A stretch of 39,655 nucleotides of DNA from Clostridia bacterium (GTDB taxonomy: Bacteria; Bacillota; Clostridia; Oscillospirales; CAG-382), in NCBI GenBank assembly GCA_017561145.1, contig JAFZDO010000004.1, positions 1 through 39,655 of the forward strand, written 5' to 3'. The notes beneath the pieces were generated by a model. It was not told the origin of the DNA. It was given only the letters and a program-made list of their open reading frames with translations, and did not search any database. The translations under genes and the position numbers were made by a program. Shown piece after piece: positions 25,209 to 33,088 of this stretch. How positions within the stretch are numbered: the stretch's first letter is position 1; every line of letters begins with the position of its first letter.

Positions 25209-27473
25209 TCAGAATTCGCAGACTACGGTGTGAACGCTGCCTTCGGGGAAAACAGGCGCGATACAGCCGTCGATAGCATTACCGTCAACGATAAGCTTAT
25301 AGCTGCCGGTACGCTTGAAGCTGATATTATAGGTCGCACCTCTGTAAACACGGGATACGGTTGCCTCGTTCCAAGCGGAAGGCAGGCAGGGTTTGATTTT
25401 AAGACCGGTCCACTCGCCGCCTACGCCAAGCATAAACTCTGTAACGTCGCGGTAGATCCAACCTGCAGTACCGGTTATCCAGGAATAGAAGGAGAAGCCG
25501 GGACGGTTAGGCTCCTGCGGGCCTAAATACATATTGGTAACAACGTAAGGCTCGACACCCGAGTTGTCGTTCTTGGGATTATCATAGCTGATAAGCTTGA
25601 GCGTTTCGTATGCAAGGTCTGCATGGCCGAGCTTACAGTCGGCAGCAATCTTAAATGCAACGCCATGGTTATAAACCGAGCCGTTTTCATATCCGCCGGG
25701 GATGAAGTATGCCATACGTCCGATATGCTCGTCCTTTTTGCTGTAAGGCGGTTCGCACTGAACGTAACCGAAGTCGCACTTAAGCTTATCCTCAACGGTC
25801 TGCATAATCTTGTTAAGTCCCTCTTCATCGAGCATATCTGCAAGAACTGCCCAGGTCTGAGCATTGAGGTAGGTTTGTCCCTCAACGTTGGTTTTAGAGC
25901 CGACGAGCTCGTCCCAGTCGGTAATGCCGTAGATGAACTGGTCGCCCTCGAACGCATTCTCGAGAATAGCCGCCTTAAGAAGAGCCTGTTCCTCTTTGAT
26001 ATTGGCGATAAGCTCATCCTTGCCGCCCATGATCTCACAAATACGGCAGAACTCGGTAATTGCCTTAACTGTAGCAATACTCAACCAAGCGCTTTCGCCC
26101 TTTTGCTGATAACCGGTGTTGTTGATAGAGTCGTTCCAGTCACCGCCGCCCCAAAGAACCATATTTCTTGCTCCTCTGTTGTCGAGAAGGAAGCGAAGTC
26201 CGCGATACATATGATCGAAAACGGTGCCCTCTTCATCACATTCAAAGTAGGGGCAGACCTCATCAAGCACCGACAGATCACCGGTTTCGTTAAGATATGC
26301 AAGAACGGTAGCGGGAATCCAAGCCGCACCGTCATAGTAAGGAGTGCGGGCGATGGGGTCGAAAGCACGCATCGGGTTGCCGTTAGGTCTTTGATGTGCG
26401 AGGCAGAGGAGAATCTTCTCTCGCGCCATCTTGCCGTCAAACGCTGCAAGACCTGCGGTATCCTGCATAATATCACGGAAGCCCTTGGAGCAAACGCGTC
26501 CCCAAGTCTTACCGAGCGAAATCTGGCGCTTGAGCCAGGTGTTTATCATAATGTTTATATACTCATCGGGAGTATCGAGCACGTAAAGTGCATCCATCTC
26601 GTCCGCAATGCGCTTAACCTCGGCAATTGCGTTCTCGAACGCATTTTCTGCCAAATATTCGTTGCTCTGCGCGATTGCATCCTCGATGCCGGTTGCGATA
26701 CCGAATACGACGTAAAGAACCTTTTCCTCGTTCGGCTTAAGGGTAAGCTTGAACTGCATAGCCGCACAGTAGGTATCGTCAAACGAAGCGCCCTTGTTGG
26801 TGAGCGAATCCTCTTTAAGCGCTTGCGGGTTAGCCCAGCTGTTATAAACGCCCTTGAAATTAATATCGCTCAGATCGTAAGAATCGGGCAGCTCGCTTGC
26901 TTTCATATAAACGCCGCTGTAATCGTGGTCAACCGCAAAAGCGTCGTGGCAGAAATAAAGACCGCCGAGCGCAGAATCGTAATCGGCGTGGCCGTATGCA
27001 AGGTGAGTGGTCACGTTTGCATCGGGACGACCGTAAGGGATAAGGTCGATATTTCTGTCAGTATTCGAGTTATTCTTAACGGTGATCTTCCAAAGCTCTG
27101 CATGACCAACGGTAGGAACGGTAACGGTAAGAGAGGTTTCGATACCCTTGTACTCGCTGATAATCTGCTGATAACCGATACCGACGTGGCACTCGTACTT
27201 ATCAAAAGCGAGATCGCGATAGTTACGGTTGATATCGTAAAATTCCTTGGTGTCGCGGTCCTTGATGTAAACGAGACGGGTTGCCTCGCCGCCGCCGAAA
27301 AGGACACGGCGTTCCTCGGAGCTGATTCTCAAAAAGCTTTCGCCAAAGCCAAAATTATCGATGTTCAAAAGGAACAATTCGTTCCAAAGATAGTTCGAAA
27401 GAGGTCTGCGCGGACGCATATTGGTGATAACGTATTCTTTTTTCGCGTTATCAAAATAACCGATATTTGCCAT
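25209..27473 (-). CDS. Glycoside hydrolase family 94 phosphorylase
   Basis: 754 aa, intracellular (no signal peptide). GH94 enzymes cleave beta-linked disaccharides with phosphate, releasing sugar-1-phosphate. The start NIGYFDNAKKEYVIT is the family opening. The GGGDWNDS motif (442-449) carries the general acid in DWND. QTYLNAQTWAVLAD and the C-terminal PCLPSAW region are also typical. Substrate specificity (cellobiose, cellobionate, chitobiose and others) cannot be decided; residues 20-60 (RPLSNYLWNELFLLN) differ from classical cellobiose and chitobiose phosphorylases. It is divergent from an SGNH hydrolase. Confidence 0.92.
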   Translation of the reverse strand: MANIGYFDNAKKEYVITNMRPRRPLSNYLWNELFLLNIDNFGFGESFLRISSEERRVLFGGGEATRLVYIKDRDTKEFYDINRNYRDLAFDKYECHVGIGYQQIISEYKGIETSLTVTVPTVGHAELWKITVKNNSNTDRNIDLIPYGRPDANVTTHLAYGHADYDSALGGLYFCHDAFAVDHDYSGVYMKASELPDSYDLSDINFKGVYNSWANPQALKEDSLTNKGASFDDTYCAAMQFKLTLKPNEEKVLYVVFGIATGIEDAIAQSNEYLAENAFENAIAEVKRIADEMDALYVLDTPDEYINIMINTWLKRQISLGKTWGRVCSKGFRDIMQDTAGLAAFDGKMAREKILLCLAHQRPNGNPMRAFDPIARTPYYDGAAWIPATVLAYLNETGDLSVLDEVCPYFECDEEGTVFDHMYRGLRFLLDNRGARNMVLWGGGDWNDSINNTGYQQKGESAWLSIATVKAITEFCRICEIMGGKDELIANIKEEQALLKAAILENAFEGDQFIYGITDWDELVGSKTNVEGQTYLNAQTWAVLADMLDEEGLNKIMQTVEDKLKCDFGYVQCEPPYSKKDEHIGRMAYFIPGGYENGSVYNHGVAFKIAADCKLGHADLAYETLKLISYDNPKNDNSGVEPYVVTNMYLGPQEPNRPGFSFYSWITGTAGWIYRDVTEFMLGVGGEWTGLKIKPCLPSAWNEATVSRVYRGATYNISFKRTGSYKLIVDGNAIDGCIAPVFPEGSVHTVVCEF

Positions 27474-27505
27474 ATTTATACTCCTTGTTTTATTCGTACG
27501 CAGTC

Positions 27506-27576
27506 ATTATAACCGCCTTTTAATTAAAAGTCAATAGCCCGAACCGATTGACTTTTGGCGCTGTTTGTGCTAATCT
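27506..27576. promoter_or_regulatory. Divergent promoters with inverted-repeat -35 region
   Basis: Minus strand: TTGACT (27529-27534), 17 nt, TATAAT (27506-27511), for the GH94 gene. Plus strand: TTGACT (27548-27553), 17 nt, TAATCT (27571-27576), for the SGNH gene. The two -35 boxes sit in an inverted repeat AAAAGTCAAT-N11-ATTGACTTTT (27526-27556). One regulator bound there could control both genes. Confidence 0.8.
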
Positions 27577-27648
27577 ATATCCGCTGTTTTGAAACGCTTC
27601 GGCAGGCAAATATAAAATTATTTAAGGAAAAAAGCAGGATAAAAAGCT

Positions 27649-28281
27649 ATGAAAAACGTATTTATTTTTGGTGACAGCTACTCGGCATTCGAGGGTTGGG
27701 TTCCCGAGGGACACGAGCTTCACTACTACATCGGCCGCGAGGAATGCGACGTAAAGACCGTAGAGGATATGTGGTGGTATCCGCTTCTTCCCGAAATCGG
27801 CGGCAGCTTGGTTCTCAACGACAGCTGGTCGGGCTCGACCATCGGCTACACCGGTTATTTCAACGCCGACTGCTCCGAGACTAACTCGTTTATTTACAGA
27901 TTCGAAAGACACTTAAAGAACGGCTTTTTCGAGAAAAACAAGATAGACACGATGTTTGTTTTGGGTGGCACCAACGATTCCTGGTGCGGCGCCGAAAAGG
28001 GCGAAATGATGTATGAAAATCACACAAAGGAAGACCTTTTTAAAGTTCTTCCCGCAATCTGCTATTTCTTCAAGCGTGTAAGCGAGGAGCTTAAGGATAC
28101 AAAAATCGTTTGCATTATCAATTCCGAGCTTGACCCCGTCACCACCGACGGACTCAAAACCGCGGCAGAACGCTACGGCGCACAGGTTATTCAGCTTCAC
28201 GATATCGACAAGTTCAACAAACACCCCACCGCGCTCGGCATGAAGGCGATCAAGGATCAGGTTCTCGAAGCGCTTCGATAA
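27649..28281 (+). CDS. SGNH/GDSL-fold hydrolase
   Basis: 210 aa, no signal peptide. Block I is FGDSYS with nucleophile Ser10, block III GGTND (106-110), and block V HPTALGM with His192. This fits small cytosolic SGNH esterases, several of which deacetylate sugars. The paired promoter with the GH94 phosphorylase suggests both act on the same imported oligosaccharide (inference). Ribosome binding site AAGGAAAAAAGCAGG-like, somewhat distant. Confidence 0.82.
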   Translation: MKNVFIFGDSYSAFEGWVPEGHELHYYIGREECDVKTVEDMWWYPLLPEIGGSLVLNDSWSGSTIGYTGYFNADCSETNSFIYRFERHLKNGFFEKNKIDTMFVLGGTNDSWCGAEKGEMMYENHTKEDLFKVLPAICYFFKRVSEELKDTKIVCIINSELDPVTTDGLKTAAERYGAQVIQLHDIDKFNKHPTALGMKAIKDQVLEALR

Positions 28282-28300
28282 AAATAAAAATCTCATTGTA

Positions 28301-28330
28301 AAAAGGGACTTCACTTGAAGCCCCTTTTTT
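28301..28330 (+). terminator. Intrinsic terminator of the SGNH gene
   Basis: AAAAGGGACTTC / GAAGCCCCTTTT stem with a run of six T. Confidence 0.8.
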
Positions 28331-28410
28331 GATTGATTGTTTGATACGCCCGTATGCGTGACGGTTAAATTTAACATTTCGTTTTATTTCGCTGCGGTTG
28401 CATTTATAAT

Positions 28411-28565
28411 AGCCTCCCTTGTGTAAAGGGAGGTGTCAGCGCGGTAAAATAGCGCTGACGGAGGGATTGTAGGTTACGGAGTAACCGTAGCCGTTATCAT
28501 AATTAAGTTAAAAACACAATCCCTCAGTCACCTTGCGGTGACAGCTCCCTTTACACAAAGGAGCC
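28411..28565. repeat. MITE-like nested palindromic repeat, copy 1
   Basis: About 155 bp. Ends are inverted copies (AGCCTCCCTTGTGTAAAGG at the left, its imperfect inverse CCTTTACACAAAGGAGCC at the right). Inner inverted arms are GGGATTGT / ACAATCCC. Three local hairpins are GTCAGCGC-N9-GCGCTGAC, GGTTAC-GGA-GTAACC and GTCACC-TTGC-GGTGAC. No reading frame. Copies 2 and 3 are at 39249-39399 and 39079-39218. Confidence 0.8.
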
Positions 28566-28619
28566 GTTTTTAAACGCTTCGTTTGTGCCCTAATGTTCCG
28601 TTTGCCGTATTTGTTACCG

Positions 28620-28643
28620 GCGGGCGATTCATGAATCGCCCGC
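28620..28643. repeat. 24-bp perfect palindrome (GGCGATTC-type repeat)
   Basis: Perfect palindrome centred on GATTCATGAATC with GGGCG / CGCCC arms. A near-identical site with GTG in the centre is at 35776-35795. It looks like a small REP-type dispersed repeat. Confidence 0.7.
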
Positions 28644-28653
28644 ATACGCGACA

Positions 28654-28680
28654 AATAAAAAGACCGCAACGAATGCGGTC
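28654..28680 (-). terminator. Intrinsic terminator downstream of topB
   Basis: Stem GACCGCA / TGCGGTC followed on the minus strand by TTTTTATTTG. It lies beyond the structured repeat that follows topB. Confidence 0.75.
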
Positions 28681-28708
28681 TTCAAAACACGAAGTGTTTT
28701 TATAAACA

Positions 28709-28869
28709 AAATTCTCTATAAAAATCCGCGACATGCGCGTGGATTTTTATACCTTAGAGTGCCGAGGATTCGGACAAGGCGCGAAGCGACGCGCACGAAT
28801 CCTATGCGAATGTACGGCACTCACAAAAAACGACCGAAATGCTTGCATTTCGTGTCGAGAGCGAAGCGA
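28709..28869 (-). repeat. Structured 3'-end repeat element, copy beta
   Basis: On the minus strand, directly after the topB stop: TCGCTTCGCTCTC, hairpin CGAAATG-CAAG-CATTTCG, TTTTTTGTGAG, then stem GAGTGCCG / CGGCACTC (28757-28764, 28815-28822) holding a second stem AGGATTCG / CGAATCCT (28765-28772, 28796-28803), then AAGGTATA and the terminal stem AAAAATCCGCG (28720-28730) paired to CGTGGATTTTT. The second stem shares no sequence with that of copy gamma, but both pair perfectly. No coding potential. Confidence 0.8.
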
Positions 28870-31020
28870 CTACTCATATTCAAACGCCATTTTGCCATTC
28901 TCGATTTTTAGCTTGGCGTTGAATTTGCTTCCGTCCTTTTTCTTAAAGCCCTTGATGAGCGCGGTCGAGCCGTCGGTCAAGAGCTTGCGGAGCTGAGCTT
29001 CGGTTATCTTTTTGCCGCAGATTACCGAGATCGCGAATTTACAGCCGTCCTTATGCCTTGCACAGACAAATCCCTCGTCCTCCGTATGTACCGTCGAGTT
29101 GCAAAGCGGACAGCGCACGCCCTCGAGCATATTCGCATAGCTTTGATTGGTGCGTGCCACGCGAGCGTTGATTATTTTAACCCAATCGCGCAATGCGTTT
29201 TCGAAATCGGCTTTGAAAATTTCGGCGTTTTCGGTGCCGCGTGCGATATCGCCCAAGCGGCGCTCCCAAACGGCGGTCAGCTCGGCGGATTTAAGCTGGT
29301 CGAGCGGCAGCTTTTCGATAAGGTCGATACCCTTTTGCGTTGCGCGGAGGGTTTTCTTTTCGCGCACGATATATTCGCGGTCGATAAGCGTTTGAATTAT
29401 CGCGGCGCGGGTTGCCTCGGTACCGATACCGCCTGTTTTCGGGTCGGACATAAGCTTTTTAAGCTCGGCATCGTCGAGATCCTTGCCGGCAGATAGCATT
29501 GCGGCGAGTATGGTTTTGTCGGTATAGCGCTTGGGCGGCTCGCTCATTTTGTCGCAAAGCTTGTAAACGCCCGTCAACTCCTCGCCGACCGTCAGATCGG
29601 GGAGAATTTCGGTCTTCGATGCATCGCCGACGACCATCCAGCCTGGGACGGCAATTATCGAGCCGTTTGCCTTAAATATTTCGCCGTTTACGTCGATTTC
29701 GACCTTGGTCTGCTCAAGGGTCGCATCGCCGTAAAGCATTTTTATCACCGAGCGGCAAATGAGGTCGAAAATGCGCTTTTGCTCCAACGGCAGACCCTTT
29801 GGGATGTTGCCTGTTGGGATGATGGCGAAGTGGGATTCGACCTTTTTGTTGTCGAAATAATGCTTTTTGTTGAATTTTCGTTCTCTGCCGACGATAAGGT
29901 CGGTGTAGATCGGCACACGCGAAAGCGAATCAAGCACGCGGTTGACGACAGGCTCCATATCCTCGGTGAGGTATTGCGAGTTGGTTCTCGGATAGGTCGT
30001 AAATCCGTCGTCGTAGAGCTTTTGGACGATATCGAGCGTTTGGTCGAGGGTGTAGCCGAATTTCGAGTTCGCGTCCATCTGCAACGCCGAAAGCGAATAG
30101 AGCAGAGGCGGCTCCTTTTTGACCTTTTTCTTTTTAACGTCCTTAACCGTTCCGACGTTTCCGTTTATCTTTTCGAAAAGTGCCTCGGCTTCGGATTTTT
30201 CGGTTATTTTTTCCTTCTGGTGCTTGGCCTTGAAGCTTTCGCCGCTTGCGTTGGTAAATTCCGCCTCTATCGCCCAATAGGGCGCTTTGACGAAGTTCAT
30301 TATCGCTAATTCACGGTTGACGAGCATCGCAAGTGTGGGGGTCTGAACTCTGCCGACGCTCATAACGCCTGCGCCGGGGTTCTTTAACGACATCGCGGCG
30401 GTAAGGTTTGCGCCGACTACCCAATCGGCGACAGAGCGCATTCTGCCTGCAGATTCTGTCAGCTTCATATCACTTCCGAGCTTGATGTTTTTGGTAAAGC
30501 CCTCGATAATGCCCTCCTTCGTTTGCGAGGTAAAGCAGGCGCGTTTTACGGGTTTGGTGCATTTTGCAAGCTCGTAGATATAGGCGAAAATGACCTCGCC
30601 CTCGCGGTCAAAGTCGGTCGCGTTTATGATAAGGTCGCTCTTTTCGAAAAGACCCTTGACGATATTGAACTGACGCTCGACCTTGGAGTCCCACGAGGAA
30701 TTAGAGCTTGTGCGGAGCTTTATTTCGTAATTATTCGGCACGAAGGGCATCGGCATTTTCGACCATAATTTATAGCTCGGGTCGTAATCGTATGCCTGCT
30801 TGAGCGTGCAAAGGTGGCCGTAGCCCCAGGTGACGTAGCATTCGTGTCCTTTATAGTTGATCTTTAGGTATCCGTCGCGATTTTGTTGGGATTTTACCGC
30901 TTTTTCGTTGGCTTTCAGCTTGGAAAATTCAACCGTTTCGCCGTTTGACAGATAGATCTTATCCAAAGCGGCGGCAATCTTGTTGCCGACGTCGGGCTTT
31001 TCCGCCAATATCGTTACCAT
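28870..31020 (-). CDS. topB: DNA topoisomerase III (type IA)
   Basis: 716 aa. Relaxes and decatenates DNA. TOPRIM domain at the N-terminus with Glu7 (AEKPDV) and DFDREGE (136-142); catalytic Tyr343 in GFTTYPRTNSQYL. Near the C-terminus, C-x2-C and a C/C pair (CPLCNST, VCARHKDGC) resemble a single zinc-ribbon-like topoisomerase repeat. Length is close to B. subtilis TopB (about 727). TopB-like enzymes occur both as housekeeping genes and on conjugative elements; no conjugation genes are seen here. The ribosome binding site AAAGGAGG is strong and there is a separate promoter. Confidence 0.94.
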   Translation of the reverse strand: MVTILAEKPDVGNKIAAALDKIYLSNGETVEFSKLKANEKAVKSQQNRDGYLKINYKGHECYVTWGYGHLCTLKQAYDYDPSYKLWSKMPMPFVPNNYEIKLRTSSNSSWDSKVERQFNIVKGLFEKSDLIINATDFDREGEVIFAYIYELAKCTKPVKRACFTSQTKEGIIEGFTKNIKLGSDMKLTESAGRMRSVADWVVGANLTAAMSLKNPGAGVMSVGRVQTPTLAMLVNRELAIMNFVKAPYWAIEAEFTNASGESFKAKHQKEKITEKSEAEALFEKINGNVGTVKDVKKKKVKKEPPLLYSLSALQMDANSKFGYTLDQTLDIVQKLYDDGFTTYPRTNSQYLTEDMEPVVNRVLDSLSRVPIYTDLIVGRERKFNKKHYFDNKKVESHFAIIPTGNIPKGLPLEQKRIFDLICRSVIKMLYGDATLEQTKVEIDVNGEIFKANGSIIAVPGWMVVGDASKTEILPDLTVGEELTGVYKLCDKMSEPPKRYTDKTILAAMLSAGKDLDDAELKKLMSDPKTGGIGTEATRAAIIQTLIDREYIVREKKTLRATQKGIDLIEKLPLDQLKSAELTAVWERRLGDIARGTENAEIFKADFENALRDWVKIINARVARTNQSYANMLEGVRCPLCNSTVHTEDEGFVCARHKDGCKFAISVICGKKITEAQLRKLLTDGSTALIKGFKKKDGSKFNAKLKIENGKMAFEYE

Positions 31021-31054
31021 TTTTTTGCCGCCTCCTTTTTAAGCGTTGTTTGTT

Positions 31055-31083
31055 ATTGTATCACAAAAAGTTGTCTTTTGCAA
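31055..31083 (-). promoter_or_regulatory. Sigma-A promoter of topB
   Basis: TTGCAA (31078-31083), a 17-nt spacer and TACAAT (31055-31060) on the minus strand, about 35 nt from the ATG. Confidence 0.75.
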
Positions 31084-31093
31084 TAATAAAGAA

Positions 31094-31213
31094 GACCGTA
31101 ACTAATTACGGACTTAAGTACGACAAAAATTTATAAAATTATAAATAATTATATTGAGAGTTTTTGGGGAGAGAGTTCGAGAGAGGGGCTTTTTGCAAAA
31201 AGCTCCTCTCTCG
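31094..31213 (-). terminator. Two hairpins after the Mrp gene
   Basis: Proximal: a long near-perfect stem at 31178-31213 with the GGGGCTTTTT-GC-AAAAAGCTCC core and no T-run after it on the minus strand. Distal: CCGTAA-N4-TTACGG (31096-31111) followed by TCTTCTTTATT, a plausible terminator. The gap 31114-31177 is AT-rich with nothing else seen. Confidence 0.65.
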
Positions 31214-31238
31214 TAATATCTCTTAAAACAACAATCAA

Positions 31239-32057
31239 TTATAAATCCTGTTCGGAAAGAAGTGCGCCTTCGTAGCTTTCGAGGTCGCCCGCGTCGCAAA
31301 GAGCGGCAAGCTTGGGGTCGATGGGGAGCTTGGAAATGCGTTCGATTCCGTGAGCCTTTGCAACTTCGTCAACCTTGCTTTCGCCGTAGATATAGTGCTT
31401 TTGGTTACAATCGGGGCATTCGAAATAGGAATAGTTTTCTACAAGGCCCAAGATAGGCTTGTTCATAAGCTCTGCCAAGCGAACCGCCTTGCCGACGATC
31501 ATAGAAACGAGGTCCTGAGGGCTTGTTACGATAATCATACCGTCAACGGGAAGCGACTGGAAAACGGTAAGCGGAACGTCGCCCGTTCCGGGAGGCATAT
31601 CGATAAACATAACGTCGTTTTCGCCCCAATTAACGTCGGTCCAGAACTGCTTTACACAGCCTGCGATAACGGGACCGCGCCAAGCAACGGGGTCGGTTTC
31701 GTTGGGGAGAAGAAGGTTAAGCGACATAATCTTGATGCCGGTCTTGCTTTCGGGGGGGATCATCGATTCGCCGTCGCTCATAACGCCGCTGCCAACGCCG
31801 AAGATCTTGGGGATAGAGGGTCCGGTGATATCGGCATCGAGGATGCAGACCTTTTTGCCCTCTCTTAGCGCGTTTATCGCAAGAAGCGAGGTGACGAGCG
31901 ACTTACCTACACCGCCCTTACCGCTTACAACGGCGATAACCTTGCCTATCTTGCTTCCCTCGCGAAGCTTTTCGATCATACTTTCGGGCGCCGAGCCCTT
32001 ATCTCTGCTCGAGCAGTTTGCACTGCAGGTCGAGCAATCGTGCGTACATTCACTCAT
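31239..32057 (-). CDS. Mrp/Nbp35-family iron-sulfur carrier ATPase
   Basis: 272 aa. P-loop SGKGGVGKSLVTSLLA; switch DADITGPSIPK; DMPPGTGDVPLT. The C-terminal CPDC motif is the bridging Fe-S site of the family. The N-terminus carries four cysteines (Cys4, 8, 11, 15; C-x3-C-x2-C-x3-C) like eukaryotic Nbp35, a form frequent in anaerobes. Likely role: assembling and delivering Fe-S clusters in the cytosol. It stands alone between topB and a structured repeat. Confidence 0.92.
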   Translation of the reverse strand: MSECTHDCSTCSANCSSRDKGSAPESMIEKLREGSKIGKVIAVVSGKGGVGKSLVTSLLAINALREGKKVCILDADITGPSIPKIFGVGSGVMSDGESMIPPESKTGIKIMSLNLLLPNETDPVAWRGPVIAGCVKQFWTDVNWGENDVMFIDMPPGTGDVPLTVFQSLPVDGMIIVTSPQDLVSMIVGKAVRLAELMNKPILGLVENYSYFECPDCNQKHYIYGESKVDEVAKAHGIERISKLPIDPKLAALCDAGDLESYEGALLSEQDL

Positions 32058-32154
32058 TTTTTCTTTCCTTCTTATCTGTTATCTTTTTAAAAAGTCTTTC
32101 TCTCGCGTTCTTTTTATTAATCATAATCAAACGCACATATATACAATAAAAATA

Positions 32155-32314
32155 ATCATAAAAATCCGCGACATGTGCGTGGATTTTTATACCTTAGAGC
32201 ATCGCAACCTTGGACAAGCCGAAGGCGCGCACAAGGTTGATGCGAATGTACGATGCTCACAAAACCCCGCCGCGCGGGTTTTGGGTCCCCGAAAATGCTT
32301 GTCATTTTTGGGGA
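32155..32314 (-). repeat. Structured 3'-end repeat element, copy gamma
   Basis: On the minus strand: hairpin TCCCC-AAAAATG-ACAAG-CATTTTC-GGGGA (32286-32314), GC-rich box, TTTTGTGAG, stem GAGCATCG / CGATGCTC (32197-32204, 32251-32258), inner stem CAACCTTG / CAAGGTTG (32205-32212, 32232-32239), AAGGTATA, terminal stem AAAAATCCGCG (32160-32170) / CGTGGATTTTT (32178-32188). The loop ACATGYG and the segment ATGCGAATGTA (plus strand) are shared with copy beta. The tail hairpin contains the last codons and the stop of the upstream gene. Confidence 0.8.
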
Positions 32315-33072
32315 GAGCGGAGCTCCCTAAGATATTTTATGCTCATTTCGGCACATTCAAACGGAGTTTTTCCGACAGTCGGCTGATCCTGCTCGACAAC
32401 ATACCATTCAACACCGCATTTTTCGGCGGTTTCGATTATTGAAACGAAATTGATTTCCCCATGGCCTACGGGACGGAACCCAAATTCACCGTTTTCGCGG
32501 CTATAATCCTTTAAATGAAGCAACGGGCAACGGTTTTTATACTTTTCAAGATATTTTTCGGGACTATGTCCGGAAAAGTGTACCCAACAAACGTCTTGCT
32601 GCATTTTCAGCAAATCGGGCGAGATGGTTTCGAAAATATTATCGAACCCAAGAACACCGTTTTGAAGCGGCTCGAATTCAAAGCCGTGGTTGTGATAGGA
32701 AAGCGACATTTGTTTTTCGGCAGCGATTTTTCCGATACGCTCGAAATCCGCTTTGGTATTTTCCCAACTTTCGCTTTTCGGACGGTCGATTTCATCGAGC
32801 CACGGGATAACGATATGCTTACATCCGACACGCTTAAAGCATTCGATAGCGCCCGACGCATCTTTGCGAAGATCACCGATAGGAATATGCGCCGAAATCG
32901 GAACAAGACCAAGCTCGCCTACCAATTCCGCCATTTCTTCGGGAGTTTTACCCCAAAGTCCCGCAAATTCAACACCGTCATAGCCAAGCTCCTTAACTTT
33001 TTTGAGGGTTGCCTTTACGTCTTTTTGCATTTCGTCACGAAGCGAGAAAAGCTGTATTGCAACAGGTTTCAT
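32302..33072 (-). CDS. Sugar phosphate isomerase/epimerase-like TIM barrel
   Basis: 256 aa of the AP_endonuc_2/xylose-isomerase-like barrel family. KPVAIQLFSLRDEM, then LGYDGVEFAG, SAHIP, LSYHNHGFEF and YVVEQDQP supply the His/Glu/Asp metal site. Members include inosose and hydroxypyruvate isomerases; the substrate is not clear. The C-terminus ends RSPQK and the TGA stop plus the last three codons lie inside the hairpin of the repeat gamma, so the native end was probably remodelled by insertion. It follows the M29 peptidase gene by 16 bp. Confidence 0.87.
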   Translation of the reverse strand: MKPVAIQLFSLRDEMQKDVKATLKKVKELGYDGVEFAGLWGKTPEEMAELVGELGLVPISAHIPIGDLRKDASGAIECFKRVGCKHIVIPWLDEIDRPKSESWENTKADFERIGKIAAEKQMSLSYHNHGFEFEPLQNGVLGFDNIFETISPDLLKMQQDVCWVHFSGHSPEKYLEKYKNRCPLLHLKDYSRENGEFGFRPVGHGEINFVSIIETAEKCGVEWYVVEQDQPTVGKTPFECAEMSIKYLRELRSPQK

Positions 33073-33088
33073 ATGAGTTTTCTCCTTT

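Noticed and set aside
25623-27512. Plus-strand ORF of 629 codons
   Set aside because: Antisense shadow of the GH94 gene; no recognisable domain and no ribosome binding site.
28870-31020. topB as evidence for an integrative conjugative element
   Set aside because: No relaxase, coupling protein, type IV secretion or integrase gene is visible; a chromosomal topB is the simpler reading.
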